From: an uncultured Rivibacter sp.
GTDB taxonomy: Bacteria > Pseudomonadota > Gammaproteobacteria > Burkholderiales > Burkholderiaceae
Length of the DNA stretch: 49,723 bases
Assembly (NCBI GenBank): GCA_946480925.1
Contig: CAMLLU010000041.1
Coordinates: 1-49,723 of the forward strand
Reading direction: 5' to 3'
Position 1 is the stretch's first letter, and every line of letters begins with the position of its first letter. Shown here piece after piece: positions 35,427-45,293 of the stretch. The translations under genes and the position numbers were made by a program. The notes beneath the pieces are model-generated. The model did not search any database. It was not told where the DNA came from and saw only the letters and a program-made list of their open reading frames with translations.

Positions 35427-36608
35427 TCAGAAGAGCTCGACTGCCATCGCCGTGGCTTCACCGCCGCCGATGCACAGCGCTGCCACGCCCTTCTTGAGAC
35501 CGTGCTTGCGCAAGGCACCCAGCAGCGTGACGACGATGCGCGCGCCACTGGCACCGATGGGGTGGCCCAGAGCGACCGCGCCGCCATGGATGTTGACCTT
35601 CTCGTGCGGCAGCTTGTGCTCGTGCATGGCGGCCATGGCCACCGCAGCGAAGGCTTCGTTGATCTCCCACAGGTCCACGTCCTTGGCGGCCCAGCCGGTC
35701 TTCTTGAGCACCTTGTCGATGGCACCCACCGGCGCGGTGGTGAACCACTCGGGAGCCTGTGCATGCACCGCATGGGCCACGATGCGCGCCAGCGGCTTCA
35801 GGCCGCGCTTTTCGGCATCGGTCTGGCGCATCAGCACCAGCGCCGAGGCGCCGTCGGAAATGCTCGACGAGGTGGCGGCAGTGATGGAGCCGTCTTTCTT
35901 GAACGCCGGCTTGAGCGCCGGGATCTTGTCGAGCTTGGCCTTGAAGGGTTGCTCGTCCTTGGTGATCTGCACGTCGCCGCCCTTGCCGGCCACGGCCACC
36001 GGCGCGATCTCCCAGTCGAAGCTGCCGTCGCTGTTGGCCTTGAGGGCACGTTCTGTGGAAGCGATGGCGAAGGCGTCTTGCGCCTCGCGGCTGAAGCTGT
36101 ACTTGGCCACGCAGTTCTCGGCGAACACGCCCATGGCCTTGCCGCGCTCGTAGGCGTCTTCCAGGCCGTCGAGCGCCATGTGGTCGTATACGGCTGAAGC
36201 GCCGTACTTGATGCCCTTGCGCGCGAACATGAGGTGCGGCGCATTGGTCATGCTCTCCATGCCGCCGGCCACCACCACGGAAGCGCTGCCAGCGGCCAGC
36301 ATGTCGTGCGCGAACATCATCGCGCGCATGCCGGAACCGCACATCTTCGACAGCGTCACGGCGCCAGCTGAATCCGGCAGGCCCGCACGGCGCAAAGCCT
36401 GGCGCGCCGGCGCCTGGCCCTGGCCCGCCATCAGGCAGTTGCCCAGTAGCACCTCGTCGACGGCATCGCCCGGCACGCCGGCGCGTTCGACCGCCGCTTT
36501 GATGGCCACGGCACCCAGTTCCCAGGCGGCGAGCGACGAGAAATCACCCAGCAGGCCGCCGATGGGCGTCCGGGCAGCGGAAACGATGACGATGGGGTCG
36601 GCAGACAT
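35427..36608 (-). CDS. Acetyl-CoA acetyltransferase (thiolase)
   Basis: Thiolase of 393 residues that condenses or cleaves acetyl-CoA/acetoacetyl-CoA. All active-site residues are present: Cys90 in LSKMCGSGM, His349 in GHPIGASG and Cys379 in CIGGGEATA. GAAGGAG precedes the ATG at 36608; an alternative start five codons upstream lies inside this binding site. It may serve leucine and fatty acid catabolism or PHB synthesis and use; no phaC or phaB is adjacent. Confidence 0.93.
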   Translation of the reverse strand: MSADPIVIVSAARTPIGGLLGDFSSLAAWELGAVAIKAAVERAGVPGDAVDEVLLGNCLMAGQGQAPARQALRRAGLPDSAGAVTLSKMCGSGMRAMMFAHDMLAAGSASVVVAGGMESMTNAPHLMFARKGIKYGASAVYDHMALDGLEDAYERGKAMGVFAENCVAKYSFSREAQDAFAIASTERALKANSDGSFDWEIAPVAVAGKGGDVQITKDEQPFKAKLDKIPALKPAFKKDGSITAATSSSISDGASALVLMRQTDAEKRGLKPLARIVAHAVHAQAPEWFTTAPVGAIDKVLKKTGWAAKDVDLWEINEAFAAVAMAAMHEHKLPHEKVNIHGGAVALGHPIGASGARIVVTLLGALRKHGLKKGVAALCIGGGEATAMAVELF

Positions 36609-36646
36609 GAGGCTCTCCTTCACGGGTCTAACGAAAGTCAGTCGGT

Positions 36647-38458
36647 TCAGGCGGCTGCCGTCGCGGTGGCTGCGGCAGCGGTTGGCAAACGCCGCTGCCG
36701 CTTGAAGCGGCGTTCGGCGTCGTAGGGGAAAACGTCGTGCACGTGGCCGGTGCGGATGCGTTCTTGATGGTTCTGCCAGAACGCAGGGTCCAGCAGGTCG
36801 GCATGGTGTTTCATGAACACGTCGCGCACCGTGGGGTGGCCCAGCAGGAAGGGGCCGAAGGTTTCAGGGAACACATCCTTCGGGCCCACGCTGTACCAGA
36901 CCTCGCCGGAGAGTTCTTCCTCTTCGGTGCGCGGCTCGGGCACGCGGCGGAAGTTCACGTCGGTGAGGTATTCGATCTCGTCGTAGTCGTAGAACACCAC
37001 CTTGCCGTGGCGCGTGACGCCGAAGTTCTTCCACAGCATGTCGCCGGGGAAGATGTTGGCGGCCACGAGGTCTTTGATGGCATTGCCGTATTCGACGACG
37101 GCATGCTCGATCTGCTGTTGCGTAGCGTCTTGCAGGTAGATGTTGAGCGGGATCATGCGCCGCTCGATGTAGCAGTGCCTGATGACGAGATCGTTGCCGT
37201 CTTCTTCGACCAGGCTGCCGCAGAAGTGCTTCAACTCGGCGATCAGCTCTTCCTCGAAGCGCTGGCGTGGGAAGGCCACGTTCGAATATTCCAGCGTGTC
37301 GGCCATGCGGCCCACACGGTCGTGCTGCTTCACCAGGAGGTACTTGCCCTTGATCTGCTCGCGCGTGGTGTCCTTCTGCGGCGGATAGAAGTCCTTGATG
37401 ACCTTGAACACGTAGGGGAACGACGGCAGGTCGAACACCAGCATCACCATGCCTTTGATGCCGGGCGCGATGCGGAACTTGTCGCTCGAGTGGCGCAGGT
37501 GGAACAGGAAGTCGCGGTAGAAGATGTTCTTGCCCTGCTTCTGCAGGCCCAGGGCGTTGTAGATCTCCGAACGCGGCTTGCGCGGCATCAGCGAGCGCAG
37601 GAAGTGCACGTACGCTGCCGGGATGTCCATCTCGACCATGAAGTAGGCCCGCGCGAAGCTGAACAGCATCTGCAGGTCGTCTTCGCCGAACAGCGCGGCA
37701 TCGATGTAGAGCTGGCGCCGCGAGTTGTGCAGGATGGGCAGCGCGAACGGGATCTCGCGAAAGCCGTTGACGATCTTGCCGACGATGTAGGCACCCTTGT
37801 TGCGAAAGAACAAGGAGCTCAGCACCTGCACCTGGAAGTTGATGCGCAGCCGCACGTCGCCGAACTCGCGCCGCAGTTCCTTGAGCACGAGGTCGATGTC
37901 GCGGCCCAGGTCTTCGAATTCCAGCGCGAGCTGGTAGTTGTTGACGATGCGCAGCAGGGTCTCGCGCAAGGTCTCGCGCGTGGGGTAGTAGGCGCGGTAG
38001 GTGGGCAGCGACGCAGGCTCTTCGTTTTCGATGTACTCGGTGGACATCACCGGGCGCACGAAGATGAAGTCGTTGTTGAAGTAGCTGCGGTGCAGGATCT
38101 TGGTGGTGACCGAGTTGAAGAAGGTCTCGGCGAGTTCGGGCTGCAGGTGGCGTGTGAGCAGGCCGATGTAGTGCAGCTTGACCTGCTGCCAAACGTCCAT
38201 CGGCACGCGGCTCGCGCCGAACTCGCGCTCCAACCGCTCCACCGCCTCGTCCACACGCTTGTCGTAGAACTCGATGCGTTCGCGCTGCGCGCGCTGCTGA
38301 CCGTGCCAGTCGGCCTGCTCGAAGCGCTGCTTGGCCGAAGCGCTCACCTCGCAAAACAGCCGGTAGTGGCGGTCGAAACCTTCCAGCATGGCGCGCGCGA
38401 TGTCGAAGGCGCGCGAGTCCGTGAGCTGGGTCGGGAACATGGCGGCCTGCGGCTTCAT
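36647..38458 (-). CDS. aceK: Isocitrate dehydrogenase kinase/phosphatase
   Basis: Bifunctional enzyme that phosphorylates isocitrate dehydrogenase to divert carbon to the glyoxylate shunt, and reverses this. The protein has 603 residues, the normal size. The start ([20 protein letters not shown]) and the nucleotide-binding region [20 protein letters not shown] (about 324-343) are diagnostic. The C-terminal end is Ala/Thr-rich. It is not next to aceA or aceB here. Its presence fits growth on acetyl-CoA sources such as PHB and leucine. Confidence 0.95.
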   Translation of the reverse strand: MKPQAAMFPTQLTDSRAFDIARAMLEGFDRHYRLFCEVSASAKQRFEQADWHGQQRAQRERIEFYDKRVDEAVERLEREFGASRVPMDVWQQVKLHYIGLLTRHLQPELAETFFNSVTTKILHRSYFNNDFIFVRPVMSTEYIENEEPASLPTYRAYYPTRETLRETLLRIVNNYQLALEFEDLGRDIDLVLKELRREFGDVRLRINFQVQVLSSLFFRNKGAYIVGKIVNGFREIPFALPILHNSRRQLYIDAALFGEDDLQMLFSFARAYFMVEMDIPAAYVHFLRSLMPRKPRSEIYNALGLQKQGKNIFYRDFLFHLRHSSDKFRIAPGIKGMVMLVFDLPSFPYVFKVIKDFYPPQKDTTREQIKGKYLLVKQHDRVGRMADTLEYSNVAFPRQRFEEELIAELKHFCGSLVEEDGNDLVIRHCYIERRMIPLNIYLQDATQQQIEHAVVEYGNAIKDLVAANIFPGDMLWKNFGVTRHGKVVFYDYDEIEYLTDVNFRRVPEPRTEEEELSGEVWYSVGPKDVFPETFGPFLLGHPTVRDVFMKHHADLLDPAFWQNHQERIRTGHVHDVFPYDAERRFKRQRRLPTAAAATATAAA

Positions 38459-38478
38459 GATGGTTGCGCGCCTCGCCG

Positions 38479-39183
38479 TCAGGGCTCGCGGATGTCCAGC
38501 AACGGCGCGGGCGCGGTGTCCACGGTGTCTTCATAGCGCCGGTGCAGCGCGGCCAGCGCCTGCTCGTAAGCGTGCGGCACGTCCTCGGGCTTGGAGGCCG
38601 TCATGCGCAGGTCTTTCAGCAAGCCGTTGTGCAGGCCATAGACCCAGCCGTGCACTACCACTTCCTGCCCGCGCTGCCAGGCGTCCTGCACCACGGTGGT
38701 CTGGCACACGTTGAGAGACTGCTCCAGCACGTTGAGCTCGCACAACGCATTGACGCGACGCGACGGCGCCACGGTGTCGAGCCATTGCTGGTGGCGGTTG
38801 CGCACGTCTTGCACGTGACGCAGCCAGTTGTCCACCAGGCCGACGCGCAGGTCTTCGAGCGCTGCCCTCACGCCACCGCAGTTGGAGTGGCCCACCACGA
38901 TGATGTGCTTGACGCGCAGCGCGTCGATCGCGAACTGGATCACCGACAGGCAATTGAGATCGGAGTGCGCCACCACGTTGGCCACGTTGCGGTGCACGAA
39001 CAATTCACCGGGCAGCAGGCCCACCAGTTCGTTGGCCGGCACGCGGCTGTCGGCACAGCCGATCCACAGGTACTGCGGTGCCTGCTGCTTGAGCAGGCGC
39101 GTGAAGAAGCCAGGCTCGCGCGATTCGGTGCTCGCGGCCCATTCACGGTTGTTGTCGAAGAGTTCTTTGAGCTCGGTGGTCAT
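38479..39183 (-). CDS. can: Beta-carbonic anhydrase
   Basis: Zinc enzyme interconverting CO2 and bicarbonate, 234 residues. The zinc ligands are Cys43 and Asp45/Arg47 dyad in IGCADSRVP, His99 and Cys102 in [10 protein letters not shown], the standard beta-class set. It lies 20 bases upstream of aceK on the same strand. Bicarbonate supply would serve biotin-dependent carboxylases such as the methylcrotonyl-CoA enzyme in this window. Confidence 0.94.
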   Translation of the reverse strand: MTTELKELFDNNREWAASTESREPGFFTRLLKQQAPQYLWIGCADSRVPANELVGLLPGELFVHRNVANVVAHSDLNCLSVIQFAIDALRVKHIIVVGHSNCGGVRAALEDLRVGLVDNWLRHVQDVRNRHQQWLDTVAPSRRVNALCELNVLEQSLNVCQTTVVQDAWQRGQEVVVHGWVYGLHNGLLKDLRMTASKPEDVPHAYEQALAALHRRYEDTVDTAPAPLLDIREP

Positions 39184-39256
39184 GTGTGAAAGGCCGCGTG
39201 GCAGAGGGCCGCGGCGGCCTTCGCCAGTTTACGCAGGGGTGTCAAGGCCTCGCTCG

Positions 39257-40435
39257 TTACATCGTCTCCGCGAACAGTTCACGGCCGATCAGCATGCGCC
39301 GGATCTCGCTGGTACCGGCGCCGATTTCATAGAGCTTCGCGTCGCGCCACAAACGGCCCAGCGGGTATTCGTTGATGTAGCCATTGCCACCGAACACCTG
39401 GATCCCCTCGCCCGCCATCCACGTGGCCTTCTCGGCACACCAGAGGATCACGCTCGCGCAATCCTTGCGCACCTGGCGCACGTGCTCGCTGCCGAGCTGG
39501 TCGAGGTTCTTGCCCACCGTGTAGCAGAAGGCTCGCGCAGCCTGGAGCACGGTGTACATGTCGGCCACCTTGCCCTGGATGAGCTGGAATTCACCGATGC
39601 TCTGACCGAACTGCTTGCGGTCGTGGATGTAGGGCACCACGTTGTCCATGACCGCCTGCATGATGCCGATGGGCCCAGCCGCCAGCACCGCGCGTTCGTA
39701 GTCGAGCCCGCTCATCAGCACCTTGGCGCCGCCGTTGAGGTTGCCCAGGATGTTCTCGGCCGGCACCTCGACGTTCTGGAACACCAGCTCGCCGGTGTGC
39801 GAGCCGCGCATGCCCAGCTTGCTGAGCTTCTGCGCAATCGAGAAGCCCTTCATTCCCTTTTCGATCAGGAAGGCCGTCACGCCGCGGGCGCCAAGCTCGG
39901 GCTCGGTCTTGGCGTAGACCACCAGCGTGTCGGCGTCCGGCCCGTTGGTGATCCACATCTTGCTGCCGTTGAGCAGGTAGTAGCCGCCCTTGTCTTCGGC
40001 CTTCAGCTTCATGCTGATGACATCAGACCCGGCGCCCGGTTCGCTCATCGCCAGTGCCCCCACGTGTTCGCCGCTGATGAGCTTGGGCAGGTACTTCTTC
40101 TTCTGCGCATCGTTGCCGTTGCGCTTGATCTGGTTGACGCACAGGTTGGAGTGCGCGCCATAGGAAAGTCCCACCGACGCTGAGGCTCGGCTGATCTCTT
40201 CCATGGCCACCATGTGCGCCAGATAACCCATGTTGGCGCCGCCGTATTCCTCGGCCACGGTGATGCCCAGCACGCCGAGCTCGCCCATCTTGCGCCACAG
40301 GTCCATCGGGAACTGATCGGTCTCGTCAATGGCGGCCGCGCGCGGCGCGATCTCGGCTTGTGCGAACTCGCGCACCGCGTCGCGCAGCGCATCGACGTCT
40401 TCGCCGAGCATGAAGTTCAGGCCAGGCAGGTTCAT
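39257..40435 (-). CDS. liuA: Isovaleryl-CoA dehydrogenase
   Basis: FAD enzyme of 392 residues that oxidises isovaleryl-CoA to 3-methylcrotonyl-CoA, the first committed step of leucine degradation. The catalytic glutamate is at the isovaleryl-specific place, Glu247 in [12 protein letters not shown]. The usual C-terminal position has glycine instead ([12 protein letters not shown]). This combination distinguishes the enzyme from other acyl-CoA dehydrogenases, including the one at 31778-32908. GAAGGAGA precedes the ATG at 40435. It follows the thioesterase gene by 23 bases under a LiuR-like palindrome and is 16 kb away from liuBCD. Confidence 0.95.
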   Translation of the reverse strand: MNLPGLNFMLGEDVDALRDAVREFAQAEIAPRAAAIDETDQFPMDLWRKMGELGVLGITVAEEYGGANMGYLAHMVAMEEISRASASVGLSYGAHSNLCVNQIKRNGNDAQKKKYLPKLISGEHVGALAMSEPGAGSDVISMKLKAEDKGGYYLLNGSKMWITNGPDADTLVVYAKTEPELGARGVTAFLIEKGMKGFSIAQKLSKLGMRGSHTGELVFQNVEVPAENILGNLNGGAKVLMSGLDYERAVLAAGPIGIMQAVMDNVVPYIHDRKQFGQSIGEFQLIQGKVADMYTVLQAARAFCYTVGKNLDQLGSEHVRQVRKDCASVILWCAEKATWMAGEGIQVFGGNGYINEYPLGRLWRDAKLYEIGAGTSEIRRMLIGRELFAETM

Positions 40436-40458
40436 GGTGTGTCTCCTTCGGTACCCAT

Positions 40459-40908
40459 TCAATGTTTCACATCGTCGCGGCCGATCACGGTCATCACGGT
40501 GGCCGTCATCGTCGCGATCAATCTCTCTTTGCCGTCAGTGTCGAACTGCAGCGCGCGCCCGTCCACCACGCTGATGGTGCGGCCCGGCTTGACGACCTGG
40601 CCTTCGAAACGGAAACGCGGCCCGCGTGCCGGCGCCAGCAGGTTGACCTTGAACTCGATGGTCAGCACCGCGGCATCGGCCGGCATGAGGCTGAAGGCGG
40701 CGTAGCCGCAGGCCGAATCGAGCGCGGTGGAAACGATGCCGGCATGCACGAAGCCGTGCTGCTGCGTAAACGCAGCCTGATGCGCCATCGCAAGCACCAC
40801 GCGACCGGGCTCCACCGCATCGAGCGAAATGCCAAGCGAGCCCATGGCCTGCTGCCGCGCGAAGGAATCGCGCACGCGGCGTTCGAAGTCAGGATCGGCT
40901 GGCGACAT
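40459..40908 (-). CDS. PaaI-type hotdog thioesterase
   Basis: Hotdog-fold acyl-CoA thioesterase of 149 residues. [20 protein letters not shown] (about 51-70) is the PaaI signature with the catalytic Asp/Glu helix. It is the first gene of the unit with isovaleryl-CoA dehydrogenase and may release CoA from stalled branched-chain acyl-CoAs. Its start lies only five bases from a perfect 26-base palindrome (40913-40938) that resembles a LiuR site, so regulation by the upstream MerR protein is likely. Confidence 0.85.
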   Translation of the reverse strand: MSPADPDFERRVRDSFARQQAMGSLGISLDAVEPGRVVLAMAHQAAFTQQHGFVHAGIVSTALDSACGYAAFSLMPADAAVLTIEFKVNLLAPARGPRFRFEGQVVKPGRTISVVDGRALQFDTDGKERLIATMTATVMTVIGRDDVKH

Positions 40909-40912
40909 TTCG

Positions 40913-40938
40913 AATTGACGTTTACGTAAACGTCAATT
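40913..40938. promoter_or_regulatory. LiuR-like operator, perfect 26-bp palindrome
   Basis: AATTGACGTTTAC directly followed by its reverse complement GTAAACGTCAATT. The core TTTACGTAAA within GACG/CGTC resembles published LiuR (MerR-family) sites for branched-chain amino acid catabolism in proteobacteria. It overlaps the expected promoter of the thioesterase-liuA operon, and a related site lies before the MerR gene. Confidence 0.8.
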
Positions 40939-40999
40939 CTAGCAGGCAACCCGGCCGGGCGCGACGCGCCAGCGCGGAATGGTCGGGTTTCGTTTCGAT

Positions 41000-41464
41000 T
41001 CAGCGGCCGTTCAGGCCGTCTTTCTTGCGCTCGTTCTCGGCCAGCGCCAACAGCCGACGCGATTCCTTTTCGTGAGCACGCACTTCGTCGAGCGTCACCT
41101 GCAGGTCGGCCATCTGCTGCTCGAGCTGCTCGCGGTGCGCGGCCAGCACGACGAGGAATTTCTTCAGCTGCGGCCCCGTGTCGCGCGGCGATTCGTACAT
41201 GTCCACCAGCTCCTTCACCTCGGCGAGGCTCAGGCCCAGCCGCTTGCCGCGCAGCGTGAGCTTGAGCCGCGTGCGGTCGCGGTTGGTGTAGACGCGGCTG
41301 CGCCCGTTCGGCCCTTCGCGCTGAGGGCTCAGCAGGCCGCAGTCTTCATAGAAGCGGATGGCGCGCGTGGTGAGGTCGAACTCGCGCGCCAGTTCGCTGA
41401 TGGTGTAGGTGGGTGCGGCCTTGTGGGCATCGGCTGCAACTTGCGCGACAGCAGGGTTTGACAT
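41000..41464 (-). CDS. liuR: MerR-family regulator, LiuR-like
   Basis: DNA-binding regulator of 154 residues. The MerR winged helix covers residues 18-90 with ISELAREFDLTTRAIRFYED and GLLSPQREGPNGRSRVY. A coiled-coil dimer helix follows (about 95-150). There are no metal-binding cysteines at the C-terminus, which excludes the metal-sensing branches. Upstream of a thioesterase-isovaleryl-CoA dehydrogenase pair with two palindromes of LiuR type, it is almost certainly the leucine/isovalerate utilisation regulator. Its own promoter carries the weaker site, suggesting autoregulation. Confidence 0.85.
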   Translation of the reverse strand: MSNPAVAQVAADAHKAAPTYTISELAREFDLTTRAIRFYEDCGLLSPQREGPNGRSRVYTNRDRTRLKLTLRGKRLGLSLAEVKELVDMYESPRDTGPQLKKFLVVLAAHREQLEQQMADLQVTLDEVRAHEKESRRLLALAENERKKDGLNGR

Positions 41465-41484
41465 GGCTGCCTAGAATCGGTCGA

Positions 41485-41508
41485 GTTGACGTATACGTAA
41501 ATGTAGAC
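41485..41508. promoter_or_regulatory. Second LiuR-like operator
   Basis: TTGACGTATACGTAAATGTA (41486-41505) aligns with the palindrome at 40913-40938 at 16 of 20 bases. It lies between the divergent liuR and metallo-hydrolase genes, about 25 bases before the liuR ATG. It is a weaker, less symmetric site, as is common for autoregulation. Confidence 0.65.
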
Positions 41509-41590
41509 CACCCCCGTAGCGCCTCCGGCGCTCCCCCTCAAGGGGGCGGCCCCAGTGGACCGGCGAAGCCGGATCCACGGCGCCCACTCC
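41508..41590 (+). repeat. Intergenic repeat, copy 2 (pair with 3671-3761)
   Basis: Begins CCACCCCCGTAGCG, contains CCCCCTCAAGGGGGCG and ends near GCCGGATCCACGGCG. It matches the reverse strand of 3671-3761 through nearly its full length. It sits between the LiuR-like site and the metallo-hydrolase gene, so it becomes part of that gene's untranslated leader. The palindromic centre would form a stable RNA hairpin. Confidence 0.8.
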
Positions 41591-41620
41591 GACTTTGCAC
41601 GATGTAGCAGGAGCAGCAAC

Positions 41621-42676
41621 TTGAACCAGCTCGAACACCAGCTTGGGTATCCGTTGGGAGAAACGTTGCCCGCTCCCGGCGCCGTGCTTGATGTGGCCCC
41701 AGGCGTGCGCTGGGTGCGCATGGGCCTGCCCTTCGCGCTGGACCACATCAACCTCTGGCTGCTGCGCGACGAGCTGGACGGGCACTCCGGCTGGACCATC
41801 GTCGATTGCGGCATCGCCAACAATGCGACCCGCTCAGCCTGGGAACAGGTGTTCGCGAACCACCTCGACGGCCTGCCGGTATTGCGCGTGATCGTCACGC
41901 ACATGCACCCAGACCACATCGGCCTGGCGCAATGGCTCACCGACAAGTGGCAATGCCGCCTGTGGGTCAGTGCCACCGACTACAACGCCGCCCGGCTGGC
42001 CACCCAGAGCACCACCGGCTATGGCGGCGAGGCGGCGGCCGCGCATTTCGCGCGACACGGGCTGGTCGATCCGGAGTCCATCGCCAAGGTGAAGGCACGC
42101 TCGAACTACTACGCGTCGATGGTGCCCGGCGTGCCGGCCAGCTTCCGGCGCCTGCTCGATGGGCAGATGGTGCGCATCGGCGGCCACGACTGGCAATGCA
42201 TCGCCGGCTACGGCCATGCACCCGAGCACATGAGCCTGTATTGCGACGCACTGCGAGTGATGATCTCGGGCGACATGGTGCTGCCGCGCATCTCCACCAA
42301 CGTCAGCGTCATCGATGTGGAACCCGAGGCCAATCCGCTCACGCTCTATCTCGATTCGATCGAGCGGCTACGCACACTGCCGGCCGACATGCTGGTGCTG
42401 CCCGCGCATGGCCGCCCGTTCACCGGGCTGCACACGCGCATCGACCAGCTCAAGGCCCACCACGACGAGCGCTTTGCCGAAGTGATGCAAGCCTGCGCCG
42501 AAGCGCCCTGCAGCGCAGCCGACGTGCTGCCGGTGCTGTTCAAGCGCCAGCTCGATCTGCACCAGACCACCTTCGCGATGGGCGAGGCAATCGCGCACCT
42601 GCATGCGCTGTGGTACGAGGGCAAACTCCGGCGCGCGCAAGACGCACAAGGCGTCTACCGCTTCTCCCCTGCATGA
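41621..42676 (+). CDS. MBL-fold metallo-hydrolase
   Basis: Metallo-beta-lactamase-fold hydrolase of 351 residues. The zinc motif is THMHPDHIG, with His94, His96, Asp98 and His99. More ligands follow in GYGHAPEHMSLYC and LPAHGRPFTG. The start is set at TTG 41621 because AGGAG lies seven bases upstream; a GTG at 41555 would place 22 repeat-encoded residues at the front. It is divergent from liuR and shares the operator region, so it probably belongs to the leucine/isovalerate regulon. Substrate unknown; related proteins act as thioesterases or glyoxalase-II-like enzymes. Confidence 0.85.
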   Translation: MNQLEHQLGYPLGETLPAPGAVLDVAPGVRWVRMGLPFALDHINLWLLRDELDGHSGWTIVDCGIANNATRSAWEQVFANHLDGLPVLRVIVTHMHPDHIGLAQWLTDKWQCRLWVSATDYNAARLATQSTTGYGGEAAAAHFARHGLVDPESIAKVKARSNYYASMVPGVPASFRRLLDGQMVRIGGHDWQCIAGYGHAPEHMSLYCDALRVMISGDMVLPRISTNVSVIDVEPEANPLTLYLDSIERLRTLPADMLVLPAHGRPFTGLHTRIDQLKAHHDERFAEVMQACAEAPCSAADVLPVLFKRQLDLHQTTFAMGEAIAHLHALWYEGKLRRAQDAQGVYRFSPA

Positions 42677-42877
42677 GCCGCAACGGTCATGCACGCGGCA
42701 CTCGCGCCACACCAAGCTGCCAACAATTTGACTGAACCCGGGTGCGCACGCCGCGACGCGCGGTTTTGTACGCAATGCGCCACATGCCACGCATAGCATC
42801 GCGACAGCACCTCGCTCGCCGGCCATGCCGGCGGCCGTGCGGGTTGCGTTCCGTTCACCACTGAGACACGTCAGTCA

Positions 42878-43525
42878 ATGAAACAACTTTCCCTCGGCCT
42901 GATCGCAGCCGCAGCCCTCGCCGGCTGCGCCAGCAACCCCGAAGCGCCGTCCGCGGCCACCCCGGCAGCGCCTGCCGCCGCACCGGCCCCGGCCAGCACG
43001 ACGGCCGCAGCGCCGACGCCTGCCCTGGCCAACGCCAAGATGGCCAAGACCGCCATGGAAGAGTCGGCTCGCCTGCCGGCCCCCAGCGTGGCACTGAGCG
43101 CTTATGGCAAGTTCGAACTCAAGCCCATGGTGATGAGCGACGCGGTGCAGCGCGAAGCCGGCAAGGTGCAGGCCGCGCAGCAGTTGGACGCCACGGTGCG
43201 CGCTCGACTGGAGCCGCTGCTCGCCGAATGGGGCAATGGCCGTGGCGGCAAGACGCTGGTGATCCAGCCGCGTGTGGAGTCGATCCGCATCATCGGCGGC
43301 GCCAACCGTTTCTTCGCGGGCGCATTGGCCGGCGATTCACACATCGACATGGACCTGGAGTTGAAAGACGCCGCCACCGGCGCCGTAATCGCCAAGCCGC
43401 GCGTGACGCGCAGCTCCAACGCGATGGCCGGCGGCTGGTCCATCGGTGCCACCGACCGCAACCTGCCGAACTACATGGCAGAGATCTGGCGCCAATATCT
43501 GAGCGACAACTACAAGAAGCAGTAA
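42878..43525 (+). CDS. DUF4410/DUF3313-like lipoprotein
   Basis: Lipoprotein of 215 residues. The signal peptide MKQLSLGLIAAAALAGC ends in a classical lipobox (LAGC, cysteine 17). A Pro/Ala-rich tether (about 18-50) follows. The folded part (about 70-215) includes TLVIQPRVESIRIIGGANRF and GDSHIDMDLELKDAATG, with the strand pattern of the DUF4410/DUF3313 families; the exact Pfam label is uncertain. It probably sits in the outer membrane facing the periplasm. Function unknown. The 200-base gap before it shows no other gene. Confidence 0.75.
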   Translation: MKQLSLGLIAAAALAGCASNPEAPSAATPAAPAAAPAPASTTAAAPTPALANAKMAKTAMEESARLPAPSVALSAYGKFELKPMVMSDAVQREAGKVQAAQQLDATVRARLEPLLAEWGNGRGGKTLVIQPRVESIRIIGGANRFFAGALAGDSHIDMDLELKDAATGAVIAKPRVTRSSNAMAGGWSIGATDRNLPNYMAEIWRQYLSDNYKKQ

Positions 43526-43570
43526 GAGAAGCCTATCGCCCGGTTTAAGCCCGGCGACATACCGGCGCCG

Positions 43571-44488
43571 CTATTCCAGCGCCGGCAGCACCTCGTCTTT
43601 GAGCCGCCCCCGGGCGGCGTCCATGTCAGGGATCACCGAGCGCACCACGTCCCAGAAGCGCGGGCTGTGGTCCATGTGGCGCAGGTGCGCCAGCTCGTGG
43701 GCCACCACGTAGTCGATGGTGGGCATTGCAAAGTGCACGAGACGCCAGTTCAAGCGGATCGAGCCGTCGACGCTGGCACTGCCCCAACGCGTCTGCGCGG
43801 AACTGAGCGCCAGGCGCTTCACGCGCACGCCCAGCCGCTCGGCGAACACCTGGCAGCGTTCTTCGAACACACGCCGGGCCTGGCGTTGCAACCACGACTG
43901 CACCACGTCGCGGATCTGCTCGGGTGCCGCGTTGTGCGGCAGGCCTACGTGCAGCGTGAGCCCGGGTACGCCGGGCAACGCCGCTGCGTCGGTGTTGAGC
44001 ACGGCACCGGCCACGCGCGGATCGAGCACGATGATCACGGTTTCGCCCAGGAAGGGCAGGCTGGCGCCGTCGCGCCATTCGATGCGCGAAGACTCATGCT
44101 TGCGTGCACGCTCGCGCTGCTCGGCCAGCTTGCTGCGGATCCACTTCGAGCGCTCCTGCAGCGCCGCTTCCACGTCGGCCAGCGTGACCCAGCGCGGCGC
44201 CCGTACCGAAAGGCCTTCGGCGCCCACCACCATGCCGATGGTACGGCGCCTGGCGCGCTGGAATTCATAGCCCACCAGGGCGTCGCCGAGCTGGATCTCG
44301 CGATCGGCACGCGGGTGGCGAAACACCGTGGCCGGCGGCGGGGTGGCGAGCAGCTTGGCCACCGGCGCAGCGTGCGCCGGCGAGGCCGGGCGCAGCTCGC
44401 GGGAAGGTGGTGTTGCAGCCGGCTCCTCGTCACCGAAGAGCGGCAACACGAACTGTGAGGGATCGGCTTCGGGCGCCCGGCGCGTCAT
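43571..44488 (-). CDS. YgjP-like metallopeptidase (M48-related)
   Basis: Zinc metallopeptidase of the YgjP/DUF45 family, 305 residues. The metal motif HELAHLRHMDHSPRFW (about 265-280) provides two histidines and a glutamate, with a third ligand in the DHSPRFW segment. RRTIGMVVGAEGLSVRAP (about 82-99) is the N-terminal domain. The ATG at 44488 is preferred, as an earlier start would enter the acyltransferase gene. An N-terminal Pro/Ala-rich stretch of 50 residues is longer than in most relatives. It is the last gene of the housekeeping group. Confidence 0.88.
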   Translation of the reverse strand: MTRRAPEADPSQFVLPLFGDEEPAATPPSRELRPASPAHAAPVAKLLATPPPATVFRHPRADREIQLGDALVGYEFQRARRRTIGMVVGAEGLSVRAPRWVTLADVEAALQERSKWIRSKLAEQRERARKHESSRIEWRDGASLPFLGETVIIVLDPRVAGAVLNTDAAALPGVPGLTLHVGLPHNAAPEQIRDVVQSWLQRQARRVFEERCQVFAERLGVRVKRLALSSAQTRWGSASVDGSIRLNWRLVHFAMPTIDYVVAHELAHLRHMDHSPRFWDVVRSVIPDMDAARGRLKDEVLPALE

Positions 44489-44516
44489 GGGCCGCCAGTA
44501 TAGGGAGCGTGCGCTG

Positions 44517-45293
44517 TCAATGTGCGACGCCGGTGGCCGCGGCCGGCTTGCCTGCGACATAAGCCTCGGGGTCGAGGCGCCGCATCTCGGCCTCGACCCA
44601 GGCTTCGACCTCGCGCATCAGAGAGTCGGCGTCGCGGCCCTCCGACGGAATCGGCTTGCCGATGGAGATGTCGATCACGCCCGGCCGCAGCACGAAGCTC
44701 TTGCGCGGCCAGCAGCGCGCCGAAGTTACCGCGATGGGTACCACCGGCGCGCCGGTGGCCACCGCCAGCCGCGTGGCGCCACTCTTGTAGACGCCCTGTC
44801 TGCCACGCGGCGCACGCGTGCCTTCGGGAAACATGATCACCCAGTTGCCGCGCGACATGTATTCGCGCCCCTGCTCGGCCACCTTGTTCCAGGCTTCGGT
44901 GCGCTTGCTGCGATCGATGTGGATCATGTCGAGCCGGCTCATGGCCCAGCCGAAGAACGGGATGTACAGCAGTTCGCGCTTGAACACGTAGCACAGCGGG
45001 TGCGACATCAGCGTGGGGAAGGCAAAGGTCTCCCAGGTGGACTGGTGCTTCGGGCACAGGATGACCGGCGCCAGCCGGTCGGCCGACGGCAGGTGCTCCA
45101 TGCCCTGCACGCGGTGGCGCACGCCGCAGATGACACGCGCACCCCAGATCGACACGCGCAGCCAGCCCGCGCACATCCAGTACACCGGGTCGCCGCGCAG
45201 GAAGATCGACGCGATGAGCACGCCGATGGCCCACGGCACCACGGTGACCGACATCCACAGAAAGAACAGTACGGAACGCAGCAGTGACAGCAT
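44517..45293 (-). CDS. plsC: 1-acyl-sn-glycerol-3-phosphate acyltransferase
   Basis: Makes phosphatidic acid from lysophosphatidic acid at the inner membrane, 258 residues. An N-terminal membrane helix precedes the acyltransferase motifs: KHQSTWETF (a variant of HxxxxD with glutamate) near residue 77, FPEGTRAPRG near 155, and VVPIAVTS. The start overlaps the gmhB stop (TGATG). The same gene order, glyQ, glyS, gmhB, plsC, is common in Burkholderiales. Confidence 0.92.
   Translation of the reverse strand: MLSLLRSVLFFLWMSVTVVPWAIGVLIASIFLRGDPVYWMCAGWLRVSIWGARVICGVRHRVQGMEHLPSADRLAPVILCPKHQSTWETFAFPTLMSHPLCYVFKRELLYIPFFGWAMSRLDMIHIDRSKRTEAWNKVAEQGREYMSRGNWVIMFPEGTRAPRGRQGVYKSGATRLAVATGAPVVPIAVTSARCWPRKSFVLRPGVIDISIGKPIPSEGRDADSLMREVEAWVEAEMRRLDPEAYVAGKPAAATGVAH

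Noticed and set aside
43526..43570. Terminator hairpin after the DUF4410-like gene
   Set aside because: GCCCGG and CCCGGC around 43538-43554 do not pair well and no T run follows.
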